64,000 bases of DNA from Marchantia polymorpha subsp. ruderalis (lineage: Eukaryota > Streptophyta > Marchantiopsida > Marchantiales > Marchantiaceae): the NCBI GenBank assembly GCA_037833965.1, contig AP031358.1, positions 17,926,001 to 17,990,000 of the forward strand, read 5' to 3'. Positions 38,093 to 49,478 of this stretch are shown one piece after another; within the stretch, counting starts at the first letter, position 1; each line of letters starts with the position of its first letter. A program made the translations under genes and the position numbers. Under the pieces are notes generated by a model. It worked only from the letters and a program-made list of their open reading frames with translations, did no database searches and was not told where the DNA came from.

Positions 38093-38588
38093 ATTAGTAT
38101 CTCAGTAGATTTTAATTCAAAACCTGGTTCAGAAGAGTGTGTTTTTCTATTGAGAGTATTTTTATTCTGATGATGGTTTTTCAAGTGGAGGAATACTCAA
38201 TTTTAAATAGTTTTTGGTTTGAGTATTTGACAGTGTTAGTACTTGTTGATAGTTTTTTTGAAGATAATGTTAAGGTTTTTTTGCAGGTTTTAAAGAGATT
38301 TGTCAAGAGGAGACGGACAGAGACCGCAGTAGTGGATTTTGCAGAATAGAATCAGCGGAAGTCACTACTGGTTCTTGTGCTCGGAGTATCTCCTCGAAGT
38401 ATCCCCATCAAAAATGTGTGCGTGTTTTTTTGCCGCGGTTGGATTTGAGTGCTGAGGAGAGGATCTGTTTGCTACTCATGGTAGCAGCAGATTGGCGACA
38501 ACAATCCCTTGCTGTAGACAAACAAAGGTTGTAGGCAGCAAGGACATGTCATAGCTCTAATCGATAGTTTCCCCGTGAGAGCGACACC

Positions 38589-39338
38589 ATGAAGGCGAAG
38601 AAAAAGCGGGGCGGAGAGGCCTCCCTTTGAGTAAGGACATTCATCAATACTGTCATCAAAACTCCCTTGGAGAATATCAAAGCTCCCTTGATCCGATTCT
38701 CTCGGGACTATGAGAAAGGACGTTTGACTCTTTCAAAAGCCGGAGACAATACATCTATCTACGGTTACTTGCCTTCACCGTCTTGCTGCAGTCAAATGTT
38801 TGTGATCAAGTTTTGACTGCAAATCCTGATCACAAAGATTTGACAACATTTTTCATCATCTGTCATTGTCTTGGTTTCTAGATCCTCAGGCTGTGCCGTC
38901 TTGAGGGAAGCAAGGCTGATATCCACTTTGCTCCGGTTGCTGAAAGATATGAACCCTCAACACACTCATCTTGTCAGCTCAACGGTTCACAGTTTGGAGG
39001 CGTTAATGGATTATAGCAATCCTACTAGTACTCTATTTAGAGATTTAGGAGGCTTTGATGACACTATTGTCAAGTTGAAGCTTGAAGTTACCCGGGTCGA
39101 GGACGGAGCTATGAAGTAGAAGGAGGAGTTGCAAGTGAATACCAAGAGTAAATCTCCCATGATCGAGGACGTCGATTCTCAAAAACCTGCTCTTGTGCAA
39201 TTAGAGACTTTGATACCATATCATCAAAGGTTGCTTCTCGAGACTCTACTGCAAGACAAGTCTGACTCTGATGCCTTCAACTTCCAGTCTAGCAGACCCT
39301 CATTTGAAATCAATGTAGCAAATGTTACTACTCGTTGA
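38589..39338 (+). pseudogene. Captured fragments of a UPL1/UPL2-type HECT E3 ubiquitin ligase gene
   Basis: Two segments match the N-terminal armadillo-rich half of plant UPL1/UPL2. The first (from 38589) starts MKAKKKRGGEASL, then after a stop reads FINTVIKTPLENIKAPL and DYEKG, the family's extreme N-terminus. The second (about 38850-39119) reads SSGCAVLREARLISTLL, LLKDMNPQHTHLVSSTVHSL and MDYSNPTSTLFRDLGGFDDT, a more internal part. In-frame downstream sequence to 39338 includes LETLIPYHQRLLLETLL, resembling the following YH-RLL--ALLR region. In-frame stops lie at 38628-38630 and 39117-39119 and several hundred codons between the segments are missing. The catalytic HECT domain is absent. The fragments lie in element orientation between its LTRs. 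Confidence 0.8.
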
Positions 39339-40591
39339 GATAGCTAGCAGTGAACTAGTGAGTGCGTGCTTACCAAATTGGATGGGAATATTTACGGAGC
39401 CGCAAAGAGAGTGAGAGACCGGAGTCTGAATTGAAGTGATTGTTGCGAAAATAGAATTTCACAACGTTTCCTTGTGAGTCCAATTTGTTCTGAGCAGTGC
39501 GGTCGCGCGTCGGCGGCCCTGCAGGTCAAGAGGGCTGGTCGAGCGGTCAGGCAAGAAAGAGAGTGGCGCGTGGCGGATCATCGCTCGATATCAGACCAAT
39601 TTCTCCCTGGTGGAGTCACGCGCGGTGATAGCCGCGGCTCCTTCTCGTGGTAGGAAGAGACGAGGGTCGGGACAATTTAAATTTATCAAGCCGAGTGCAT
39701 TTACAAAGGCTTGGTGGGTCACCCTACTCTCGTGTTCAAATAGACTACCGCAGTCGGCCGGGCCAACTGCGATAGGCAAAGCAAGCGTGATAGGTGGGCA
39801 AACCGTGGTCGGCGAGGTTACTATGGTAGACAAGGCAACCACACTCGACGATGATGGCTGATAGTCAACAACAACGGTGATAATTGATAATCAATTGTGA
39901 CGGCGACAGTCACGATGAGTTGCAGGCGACGGTTGCGTATGATGGTAACAGTCAGTCGTGTTCGACGGTGTCTAAGTTGTGGAGGACAGAGGTCGTGGGC
40001 ATGTGGCTGACACGTGGTGGATAGTCAAGACTGGATAGATGCGGCAAGCACGTCGGGCAGCTACGCACAGTTTGGGCAAGACCGTTTGGTAGATTCTGTC
40101 CGTTGGAAAGATTTCATACATCAAAAGAATATTGTGTTTATCAATATTACATCCACAAAAATCTTCATTGAAATATAGGCAAATTTGGTATCGTTGGAAA
40201 TCTCTCAACGCGATTAGTGCATCTAGATCTAGATGCACAGAGTTGACAGATGACTCAGAAGGAGTAAATTTATGCAGAGGCTGCTACTATCTTTAATTTT
40301 TAGAGGAGTGAATATGGTCATAAGACAAGTCGAAGAATTTAGATCTAGAAAGAAGATATTACGTGTTTTGGTCAATTCAGTATTACTTGCTATGGGATTT
40401 AGTAGCATGTACGGTTCTTGTCGGTATAGATGTTTTCTTTCAATGAGGCCTAGATCATTGAAAGAGTTGGAGAGTTCTCAAGCTTTTCTTCATGACAAGG
40501 GAAAATCTCCGTTCACAGATATAGTTGTGGTTGAGTTTGATCATTACATGATTAATGATCAAGAATGAGCACCGGTAGTGGTAGAGTTTCT

Positions 40592-40714
40592 GAGCACGTG
40601 ATTGATCTAGTCAAGATTGACGGTAAACTCAATACAGTTGACACGTTGACCAAAGTTATCACTTTGAAGAGTTTCAGACATCACTCTGCTACTATGCAAA
40701 TTATGCATGGATAG
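40592..40714 (+). pseudogene. copia Pol C-terminal fragment
   Basis: A 41-codon segment ending in a stop reads IDGKLNTVDTLTKVITLKSF followed by RHH. It corresponds to the end of copia RNase H (the -T-EN-ADMLTK-V---KF-HC pattern). It lies about 355 bp before the 3' LTR and identifies the element as copia-derived. Confidence 0.75.
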
Positions 40715-41056
40715 CACAGGTAGAGTTTGCTAACATAGTATCTTCAGTTATTTCTTTATATAATTACTCTATGGCTACGGCTTAATTCTTGTTAACTCTC
40801 GTTTAAAGATTGGACTTTTATTAGATTTTTTCCTAGATCTTTTAGTGGAATAATTATATAGGTTACAAATTTTTTGTTCCCTTTATGCTAGCATTCTTTT
40901 AGTTATCTTTTTATGTTGTTACTTTATCATGTTATGGCTACGGCTTAATTCTAAATAACTCTCATGTATATAGAGTGTTTGGTGTAAGAAATCTGTCTAG
41001 AACTTCCTATTGAGTATAATACAGGTATAGAAGTTATTGTTTCCTTAACACTTATT

Positions 41057-41068
41057 AAGGGGGAAATA
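41057..41068 (+). other. Polypurine tract of the LTR element
   Basis: aagggggaaata directly precedes the TG of the 3' LTR, the position and composition of the plus-strand primer of LTR retrotransposons. Confidence 0.8.
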
Positions 41069-41311
41069 TGTTGAGAGTAACTCCGATTAAAAAGGAACAT
41101 CAAGTTCTAGCTATTTATAGCGATGTTGGTTTGGGGTGTTGGATATGTATGCCCAAAATTTTTGTATTATTAGACAGTACATTCAATACAATCTCACGAT
41201 GCACTACTCCGTGGACGTAGCCCCTTCCAATGGTGAATCACTTTATTTCTGTCTCTTGAGTTGGTGGCTTGGCTTGAGTGTGTCATTGTATTTCTCGGTT
41301 TTACCGTAACA
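41069..41311 (+). repeat. 3' LTR (243 bp)
   Basis: Pairs with 37847-38092. It starts TGTTGAGAGTAACTCCG and ends TTACCGTAACA. Confidence 0.88.
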
Positions 41312-43620
41312 AAGGAAAGTGGTTTATGAATCAATCAATTAAATGATTTTTTATAATTCAATGATTCATGTTTTAAATGATTATAAAGCTATAAAGTTGA
41401 ATATATAATTTAAATTTAAGATGGAAATAAATAATGAACATTATTTATATTGTTATCAAACAAGCAGTCTTTACATTAAGTTTGCAAAGTTGTTCAAGCT
41501 GCTGCAGTGAAAATATGCTAATTAGCGTGTGAGATGCTACATACTAGTTGTGTTCTATGCAAAGAAAATTATTACAATGATGATGACATTAAACTATGGG
41601 AAAGATAATTTGAGACTTTTCAGTCGTATTGTGATTGTTGAACATTTTCAGCTTTTTCCATGTAACTTTAAGGTTATCACACGAAAAAGATCATGAGTCA
41701 ATAGATTGTTGTTACACATCTATCTAGATGGGAAGTCTTGCAACTTCATGGTGAAAATGCTTTCAACAAGTCTTGTGTGCATATTTTTTTCTTAAACTTA
41801 CGAGATTAATGAATTTATTTCAAGATTCATTCCTTCAGTATAGTCTAAATAATTTTTATCATTATTTTTCAGAATATGTGATTAAATATAATTTATGAAC
41901 ATTTTTACACCATACAAGAGATGTTTTAGTCCTTAGAAAAATGAGCTGTTGTTCTTTAAAATTTTACCGAATTTAATAAAGGTGTACAATCTAACTCGAT
42001 TCAGAGTTTGTGAAAGCTTTAGATTCAATATTCATAAGTCCGAGCATTTGTATACTATGTAGGTTATTTTTGTTCTTGTTTTGATAAGGGTATAGTATTA
42101 TGGATTTTGATATGACTATTCATTAGATTTTTCAAGCTACAATGATCATTTTTCACAATAATTTTGGTTCTTTTATGTAATCTTTCATTGCTTATATGAG
42201 GCTAAAATAGAGGTAGCAATTCTTTACAACGAATGGAGAATTAAAAAAATTTGTTATCTATAGTGTGATTAGGGACATTATGTTTTGGATTTCACGTTAA
42301 ATATATATCTTATATGAAGTAAGCGTTAATAGGTGTTACAATCTATGTAAAAGTGTATATGAATTACTTATAGTGTAGAACCCCCAGTTACAACTAGAAA
42401 TAAGATGCTTATCAATATTTTGGCAAACCTTCGAATAGACTATTAAGAATGGACGATTATCCAACTTTCACGAGTAACAGCAACCTGTTACAAGATTATG
42501 AAGAATTTATCAACATATTATTCAAGCATTTGATTTATACGACCGTAGACTTTGACTAGTTTGTAGAAATGTTGTGAAAATATCTACAATATTATGACAA
42601 GTAACTGAAATATTAAGTAGACTATTTTAAGAAACATGTTTCATCATTTTGTAGAAACCAATATGATAGAAATATCATTAATCAAATATAATAAAAACGA
42701 ATAAAAATCATTGATATAATACAAATCATCAAAAACCCTTTCAATTTAACATAAATATATAGTCGATACGATGCTCTACCTGTTGTGTCCGGAGAGTTTA
42801 TCCAAATATTTTTGTTTTAGCTAAACCTTATAGAAATGATGGAAAATTATATTACTACTAGTTCCAGAAAATTCACTTTTAGAATCTAAGTAGACGTGAA
42901 TGACATATCAAGCTGTAGCTGAAAGAAGAGGGAAAATGGGATGAAAGTCTTCGGAGTCTTTAATGCAGACTCATCCTAGAGCCGCTAGAGCAGCCAGATT
43001 TCATGTTAAGGATGAGGATCAGCAGACTAGTGCAGTATAATTATATCTTCAAAAGTAATCATCTACAGGAAAGAAATGCTTCATTCCACTCTACAATACT
43101 AGAAATTAAAGATGATCACGGCAATGCCCCGCTAAGAAGGTATTGAAAACTATATCCCTTGCGTATGCGTTCAATCTACTAAGCAGTCAAGTTCGAATCG
43201 AAAAATTTTCGTTCGAGTAACAGAAATTTGCTACAGGGATACGTAGACTGAGAGAAGGAGACAGAGATAAGGCGAAGTCCAGAGGGTTCGTGGGAAGTTT
43301 TGAGGTAAAGAGAGGAACGTCTCGAGGTTATTCGTTCTGCTTATGGTTACAGAAGAAGGAAATCACAGAAAAGTTGCAATTTCGACTCTAGAAGTGAATT
43401 TAAGTCATTTCATTTATTTATGATTTGGGAGTATACATTTATTGCACCATTTAAAAACAGACAAATTATATTGCAGCATATTGCGGAAGTCAAATTTCTC
43501 ACGTACCATAGTTTCTCCGGAATTTCCCCATGACTCATGTCAAGAATCTGCACCGCAGACTGGGAGATCGATATGTAGCAACATAGAATACAACTCAGAA
43601 TCAGTTGTCTTATATGTGCT
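41312..43620. other. AT-rich intergenic DNA
   Basis: No gene, domain or structured repeat recognised. Composition becomes more balanced after about 42.9 kb toward the germin-like pseudogene's 3' side. Confidence 0.55.
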
Positions 43621-43623
43621 AGA

Positions 43624-44128
43624 CTACAATCCCTTCAAATTCTTGACGGTATCAGTAGATACTCCGAACGATTTATCCATCACTACGTCCGGATATTTCG
43701 AATCAGACAACGTTGGAGGCAGCAAAATGAGGCCAGGGTTTGAGGTGCTGAATCCTGGCACAGCTTTCATGGTCTGTTGCATGTCCCGGTTGGTCTGGAA
43801 GTGGACCAAACCCTTCCGAAAGACGAACAGGTCGCCTTCGTGCAGCGCCTGCGAAAACAGCTTGTTGGTGGAGTTGATCAGACCAACATCGAGCACACCT
43901 TGAACGATATAAAGAAGCTCAGATCCACGAGGATGATTGTGCAGAGCATTCAAAGTTTGAGGTGGATACTGGAGCATTGCGAACGAAACCTCAGAGACCT
44001 TCTATGGCAGGAAACATCTGCGTGTTAACGGGTGAGACGGTGGCTGCTGTTCCGTTCAGAAGTTCAGTTTCTTCACCTCCACTGAAGAAACTGCCAACGA
44101 GAGAGGAAACAGTCACGCCAGCCTGAAT
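43624..44128 (-). pseudogene. Germin-like protein (cupin), frameshifted
   Basis: The minus strand encodes most of a germin-type cupin barrel. The first open part (about 44128-43998) reads AGVTVSSLVGSFFSGGEE...VSPVNTQMFPAIEGL and then hits a stop. Germin homology continues one base out of frame at LQYPPQTLNALHNHPRGSEL, to NLKGL and a stop at 43624. Germin boxes 2 and 3 are present: HNHPRGSE supplies two His and one Glu metal ligand, and GDLFVFRKGLVHFQTN supplies the third His. No signal peptide or box 1 (QDFCVAD-like) exon was found, and the C-terminus is slightly short. Germin-like proteins are apoplastic manganese proteins, some with superoxide dismutase activity. It is either a pseudogene or carries a single-base sequencing error. 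A TATA-like stretch and three repeats lie directly upstream. Confidence 0.8.
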
Positions 44129-44144
44129 TATAAAGTCAGTGACG

Positions 44145-44159
44145 GTATAAAATATATAG
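44145..44159 (-). promoter_or_regulatory. Possible TATA box of the germin-like gene
   Basis: On the minus strand this reads ctatatattttatac, some 20-30 bp before the first germin-like codons and next to repeat copy 1 at 44171. With no clear first exon the assignment is tentative. Confidence 0.35.
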
Positions 44160-44170
44160 CGTGGGAAGGC

Positions 44171-44592
44171 CCGAAGATGCCACTAATGTCCTGGATCGAG
44201 GGTTCCGACGACAGCCTTTCGGAGCCGCACGAAAGAATATTTAATATTTGAGCTGCGCGCTTCGACCAAGTCACCCGAAGGTGCCACTATGTCCTGGATC
44301 GAAGGTTCCGACGACAGCATTTCGGAGCGCACGAAAGAATATGTAAAATTTGAGCTGCACGCTTCGAGCCAAGTCACTACGTAGGGAATAAATTATACAG
44401 TCAATGATCGTATCTGGATCAGCACCAAGAGTTCGAGAATTGTGGAGCGACAATGCTACATCAAGCAAAAAGTAAACGCGTAGGAAGGACCGAAGGTGCC
44501 CCTATCGTCCTGGAGCGTAGATCCGACGACAGCCTCTCGGAGCAGCACGAAAAAGTATCAAACTTTTGAGCTGTGCGCTTCAAGCAAGTCAC
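44171..44592. repeat. Three copies of a ~103-bp repeat upstream of the germin-like gene
   Basis: Copies at 44171-44274, 44275-44377 (head to tail) and 44490-44592 share the order ccgaag-tgcc, ta-gtcctgga-cg, tccgacgacagc, tcggagc, cacgaaa, ttgagct and caagtcac. Copies 1 and 2 are the closest pair. A fourth, partial copy lies at 50216-50286, upstream of the cyclase gene and in the same orientation relative to it. No element family was recognised and no coding capacity is convincing. Confidence 0.85.
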
Positions 44593-47336
44593 TTCAAGCA
44601 TTTACTTCTCCGCAAGCCACATCGAATAATTAAAATTAATATGATTTAACCGCTTCTGTGCAAAAAGCAAGCGCTTGACCATCACGAATGTTGAGATATT
44701 TGGCGCAGGAACTCTTAGAAAACAAGGTGTGTAACACATATCTTCAATTCAGGTTGCTGCCAGAACCACGGAATAAAACCTCGCCATCCTCTCGTAAGCA
44801 CTGGGATCAAATATCGGGGTGTTGCGTTTTGTCGTGCGTATTTTTCCTCTGTCCGACAAAAAGATTATCACAAAATTCTAGGTTACGAAGCATGGTAATA
44901 TTGCAAGATGGAGTGTTAATGTGGACACATGGTCTTCGCAATGAAGCGCGCACTGGAGCTCATCTGTGACGCACGAGGCCCTGTTATTTACCACTCCTGC
45001 CGTCCGTTTTGTGATCCCATAGCTAGATTTAACTCGAATACACTTTCCCACACTTGCACAGGTTTAGAAATTATCCTTGTTTTAAAAAATGAAACCAGCG
45101 AGGAGAATTTCGATGCGGAGCTCCAAATCTTGGACCTAACGAAGAAGGATAATTTTGAAGAGTACCGCATGCCATGGAAATGTTGAGTGGCACGCCTTTG
45201 ACGATTGCAAGGCTTGCGCACGTTCTTGGTCCTGTAAATGTGTTTCGATTCTTTCATGCACTAATGATTGCGCTCAGCGATTACTGTAATAGGTTGATTG
45301 ATAGTGCATATCAAATCAGAAAGTTTGGATTTCCATTGTTTGTTTAAATAGCATAATAATGCAAGTATTGACATCAGCAGGTTGTAACTTAAGAAAAAAA
45401 GGATTAGCATGACTTGAATAAGATTGATATAGTAGCGGAAAATCTCTCCGGAATGTTAACATATTCCAATACTGCACTGGGTCAAGTATTTGTCAATAAA
45501 ACATGTCAATTATCTTTATGCCAGAGAGATCTTCCGTTAATATCGAATTCTTATTGACATGTTACAATAGTGCACTGGGTCAAGTATTTGTGAATAAAAC
45601 ATGTCAATTATCTTTATGCCAGAGAAATCTTCCGTTAATTTCGAGATCTTATTGACATGTTTCAATAGTGCACTGGGTCAAGTATTTTAAACATGTCAAT
45701 TGCCTTCATGCAAGAGAGATTTTCCGGTAATATCGAAATCTTGTTCAAGGCATGCTAATCTCTTTTGTACTTTATTTACAACCTGATATCGGGACCCGCC
45801 CCTACAGTTCTCTTAGAGGTTGTTATAGACATACGAGGCTATCTCATCGAGGTCGCTTTCAGGAACCATCAACGCTCTTTAGAGCTACTATATGTTCTTC
45901 GACCACGCACATGACAATTAGCAAACAGCATATACAACCATCATTATGACGCTCAACTTGATTGACCCGTGCAGTCTATCTGTTGATTTCTTGTTCCGAG
46001 TTCGTTTTCGATCCTACATCAATCGACCCTGAGTTTGCTTCTTTAATAGGTGTCAAAATATTCATTGATGTATATGTCTATATTTTTTCCTTACTATTTT
46101 TTAGATATATAGTGTTGTATCCATTTTACTCAAAACCTCCCCATAACAAAATGGATATTTAACCGCCGTAACCGCTCAAGTACTATTAAAGCTATGAACT
46201 TATTCATCAAAATCTTCAAGCGTCTTAGATTATGAATCTTGAACGGATATGTTTTAACGGAACTATTGATACAAGTTTTTACAGTGAAGACGTTATCCCA
46301 AGATTTACTCAGAAGAAATTTTAAAATATGGGTGAGAGTTTTCGCAGACAGTCCTATATTCGAGCAAACCGGCTGAGGAATCAAATTGTAGTCCAGCTGA
46401 AATATCATTACCTACTTCCAAAACATCACTTGCTTTGTCAATATTACGATAATGTGCGATTCTAGCGGGAGAGACTAAAGTCAAGCATTCTCTTACATGA
46501 GCCCATCCTTGACTCCCCTTGACTCCGCAACCTCTTAAGATTGGAGGCACGTAGCGTATTTTATTTCCAAATTGACTTTTCCGTGTATTGACTCATTCCA
46601 TCCGGGATCCTTGATAGCCTTCCTAGAGGAGTTGGTTGAATCTGATCTGCTAAGATATAGCAGACGCTTAAGCCCCTTCCCTTATGCTGATAAGCGGAAA
46701 AAAAAATGAGTTTTTTTCATTTTTGTCCTGTCGCGTAGGCGAGTACTACGAGCTCTCTGACGTCCACCTACCAAGGTCGCGTCTCCTTCCAACTGACAAA
46801 CTCACGGCTGACAACTCATGAATATTTTGACACTTGAAGCCTCATATGTGAAAGCGTAAGTTATTCTATTCACAAGTACTTATTTAGGCAATATCACTGT
46901 CTCTTTTCTTAGCAAAGAGTCCGTTTAACTAAAATCACTGGCGAAATCCTGACGAAGGAAGAATTCTAGATGCCGAGCTTTCATTCGAGCTTAAGTGAAT
47001 AATTCAAACGATTGTTTTGATCGATCTCAGATCAGCTTCGATCCAAGGCTGCTGGACTTTAAACACCCATTTGAGCTTCGTAATCTGGCTTCCCTGATCC
47101 AAGTCAGTACAGATGTAGAAGACTACGCGAGTGAATGCGATCATAAGCCCGATAACTCCAGATTACTGGCAAGATTGTGCGTATAAGAATCTTAGATGTG
47201 TGAAAGGAGGTGTGCCAGACGGTCAAGAATTAAAAATTTGCTTTCGAAATGATGTCAAGAATCAGAAGAAATTTATGAGAAACGGTTTTATTTACGTAAT
47301 AAAAAGAGAAGGCCGAAGCAGAGGCTAAAACGACGT
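44593..47336. other. Intergenic, with a 98-bp tandem repeat
   Basis: No gene recognised. Frames such as plus 44929-45186 and minus 46305-46550 have protein-like composition but match no family I know. A tandem repeat occupies about 45440-45745. Confidence 0.5.
45440..45745. repeat. Tandem repeat, three units of ~98 bp
   Basis: tgcactgggtcaagtattt recurs at 45473, 45571 and 45669, each followed by an aacatgtcaatt block, then atgc-agagaatcttccgttaa-like sequence. The third unit has a short deletion. Each unit contains both acatgtcaat and ttgacatgt, so it can fold back. Confidence 0.9.
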
Positions 47337-49409
47337 TTACTGATCGCTAAGGGAACTAATTCCTGATTTTGCAGTTGCCTCAGAAGACCTAAGATATCTA
47401 CCCAGAGCCATCATAGGAAAGTAATGTCGATACAAGTGATATTTGACGTATAAGTGTTTGGGGAACCCCGTTCCAGTGAAATGCCTCTCATTCCACGTGC
47501 CTCCAGTGGTGGTGTTTGTAGGAATCTGCAGTCCACCCTCGAATGCTTCCTCTGGTTCTTCAGAAGGGTGAACAATATTTCGAAGCAGCCATTGAATTCC
47601 TAATTGGATCGACATGTCTTCTGAGGGAAGGTACGCGAGAAGTCCCATAAGCGACCATGCAGTTTGAGAAGGAGTGGACTCGATGCCCTTTCCCATTTGG
47701 CTTTTGTCCTTGTAGGTGTTTACCCCTTCTCCCCATCCTCCATCCTCATTTTGACAGAATTTTAGCCACTCGATGGCTCGTGAAACCATGGGATCTGACA
47801 TGGGAACACCGACAGCGGCGAGCCCACAGAGGCTGCCGCAAGTGCCGAATATGTAGTTGACAGCCCAGCGTCCGTACCAGGATCCTTGAAGCTCCTGAGA
47901 GTCGCGCAAATATTGGATCCCCAATCGTGTGCCAGTTTCTGCCTCCGATCTTAAACGGCGATGGATCTCCGTGTGCTTGTACTGCTCCGAAAGCTCCAGA
48001 TATAAGCCCAATACTTCCAGCACATGACCCGCGACATCGGGAGTGCTGGGATCACAGAGTCCACCCAGATCCGAGGTAGGATGGTCGTTCAGGAAAAGTT
48101 TATTATTGTCGACGTCATACGCTGCCCAGCCGCCATCTTTGTTCTGCATTCCCAGAATCCATCTCAGAGCTCGATGGACGTTGTGACTCTGAACTGCGTC
48201 CGGACTCTGCTTGAGCAACGAGATCACAACCGCGGCTGTGTCGTCGACATCGGGATACCAAGAGTTGAAGTACCCGAAGGCCCAGCCTCCAGACTCGAGC
48301 TTTGGTCGGTATATTTTCCAGTCGCCGTACTCCACGAGCACCTGCCGATCCAGCATCCATCGTACAGCGCCTTCGATGCGTGCGTCGTTGGGACTCCAGC
48401 CACAGTCTAGCAAGGCCGTAACCGAGAGAGCAGTATCCCAGACCGGCCCAACGCTGGCTTGGATCCTGTACTGGCCGTGCGTTTCCCAACTGAACCGCTC
48501 GATGGCCTGGACGAACCTCTTGATCTCTTTGGAGCCCGATGAGTATCCTTGCAGGGTCATAGCAATGGGAGCGTACACCATAGTAAAAATAATGCCACCA
48601 GAGTCGCCCTCCTTCTCTTGGTGATCCACGATGAATTTCATACACTTCTGGATCGCGTACTTTCGGACCATGCTCGGTTTGTGTTTGTCATAAAATCTGA
48701 TCAGCGGGTCGATCAGGCTGAAGAAGCTCTTCCAGCTTATGCCGTTTTTCCACATGATCTGCCTCACTGGTGGAAGATGAGGCACATTTCGGCCTTCGTG
48801 GGGGAGCCATAGCTCCATCATCATTTGGTGGCAGGCCTCGTTCGGCAATTTGTATACCGGTCGGTGATGATTGATCACTAGCAGGGGAACTGTAGCGGAT
48901 CTAGCCCAGCTGGAGAACCTGTACAGACTCACGGGCAGCTGCGATGGTATGAGTATCATCTCAGCTGGAAACATTGGAAGTGCAGTCCAGGGAAATATTC
49001 CGAAGAGAGCCAGGGCTATCTTAGTGAACACTCTGACCCGGGACAGGCCGCCCTTGGCCAGTATGAATGACTTGGCCTTGCTTAGAACGCTGTCGTCGGC
49101 ATCTAGTCCGAGGATCGTGAGCGCTAGGTAGGCATCTGTTGTCGAGGAGATGTCTCCCTCGAGACCGAATGCATTCGACCAGCTTCCATCTTCTGGATTC
49201 TGTCGCTGTGTGAAGAAATTTATGATTTTTTTTTTCCTCTCTTCTGGGAGATGTAGTCCCAAAACCTGCACGAGCACGATATATATGGACGTGGGAATTG
49301 GATTGAACTCGAATTCGGCACACCAGAAGGGCTCTGTTGTTCGTTGAATGGACAGCAAGTGCTCAGCTGCTCGACCCACTGCCGCGCGCACGCTCCCAAG
49401 TGAGTCCAT
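47337..49409 (-). CDS. Squalene-hopene cyclase (bacterial type, class II triterpene cyclase)
   Basis: One intronless frame of 690 codons, a normal length for the family. Class II cyclases protonate squalene and fold it into pentacyclic hopanoids (hopene, diplopterol). The catalytic DXDD is DVDD at residues 387-390, within GGWAFGYFNSWYPDVDDTAA. QW-type structural repeats are seen at QNPEDGSW (about 70-77), MQNKDGGWAAYDVDNN, ELQGSWYGRWAVNY and CQNEDGGWGEG, with ESTPSQTAWSLMGL next. The C-terminal GGTWNERHFTGTGFPKHLYV and YHLYRHYFPMMALGRY are typical of hopene cyclases. The sequence resembles bacterial cyclases far more than plant oxidosqualene cyclases, and plant oxidosqualene cyclase genes have many introns, so ancestral horizontal transfer is inferred. 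The exact product cannot be read from sequence. It is probably membrane-associated. The gene looks intact. Confidence 0.93.
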   Translation of the reverse strand: MDSLGSVRAAVGRAAEHLLSIQRTTEPFWCAEFEFNPIPTSIYIVLVQVLGLHLPEERKKKIINFFTQRQNPEDGSWSNAFGLEGDISSTTDAYLALTILGLDADDSVLSKAKSFILAKGGLSRVRVFTKIALALFGIFPWTALPMFPAEMILIPSQLPVSLYRFSSWARSATVPLLVINHHRPVYKLPNEACHQMMMELWLPHEGRNVPHLPPVRQIMWKNGISWKSFFSLIDPLIRFYDKHKPSMVRKYAIQKCMKFIVDHQEKEGDSGGIIFTMVYAPIAMTLQGYSSGSKEIKRFVQAIERFSWETHGQYRIQASVGPVWDTALSVTALLDCGWSPNDARIEGAVRWMLDRQVLVEYGDWKIYRPKLESGGWAFGYFNSWYPDVDDTAAVVISLLKQSPDAVQSHNVHRALRWILGMQNKDGGWAAYDVDNNKLFLNDHPTSDLGGLCDPSTPDVAGHVLEVLGLYLELSEQYKHTEIHRRLRSEAETGTRLGIQYLRDSQELQGSWYGRWAVNYIFGTCGSLCGLAAVGVPMSDPMVSRAIEWLKFCQNEDGGWGEGVNTYKDKSQMGKGIESTPSQTAWSLMGLLAYLPSEDMSIQLGIQWLLRNIVHPSEEPEEAFEGGLQIPTNTTTGGTWNERHFTGTGFPKHLYVKYHLYRHYFPMMALGRYLRSSEATAKSGISSLSDQ

Positions 49410-49478
49410 TTGAGCTTGCGCCTAATCTGATCCATGAGAGACCTCAGTCAGCGTCCTAAAATTAAGTCCAAAACGTGA

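Larger units (their letters stand above)
37847..41311 (+). mobile_element. LTR retrotransposon carrying captured UPL-type gene fragments
   Basis: The LTRs at 37847-38092 and 41069-41311 both begin TGTTGA and end in -TAACA. Just inside the left LTR is a degenerate initiator-Met primer-binding site (ttagtatctcag), and just before the right LTR is a polypurine tract (aagggggaaata). The flanking 5-mers aagaa (37842-37846) and aagga (41312-41316) look like a slightly decayed target duplication. Inside are pieces of a host HECT ubiquitin-ligase gene (38589-39338), GC-rich DNA of unknown origin (39.4-40.2 kb) and a copia Pol C-terminus (40592-40714). The internal part is only about 3 kb with no Gag, integrase or complete reverse transcriptase, so the element is non-autonomous. 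Confidence 0.85.

Noticed and set aside
45440..45745. Regular repeats considered as a CRISPR array
   Set aside because: The whole 98-bp unit is repeated with no unique spacers, and the window is eukaryotic nuclear DNA.
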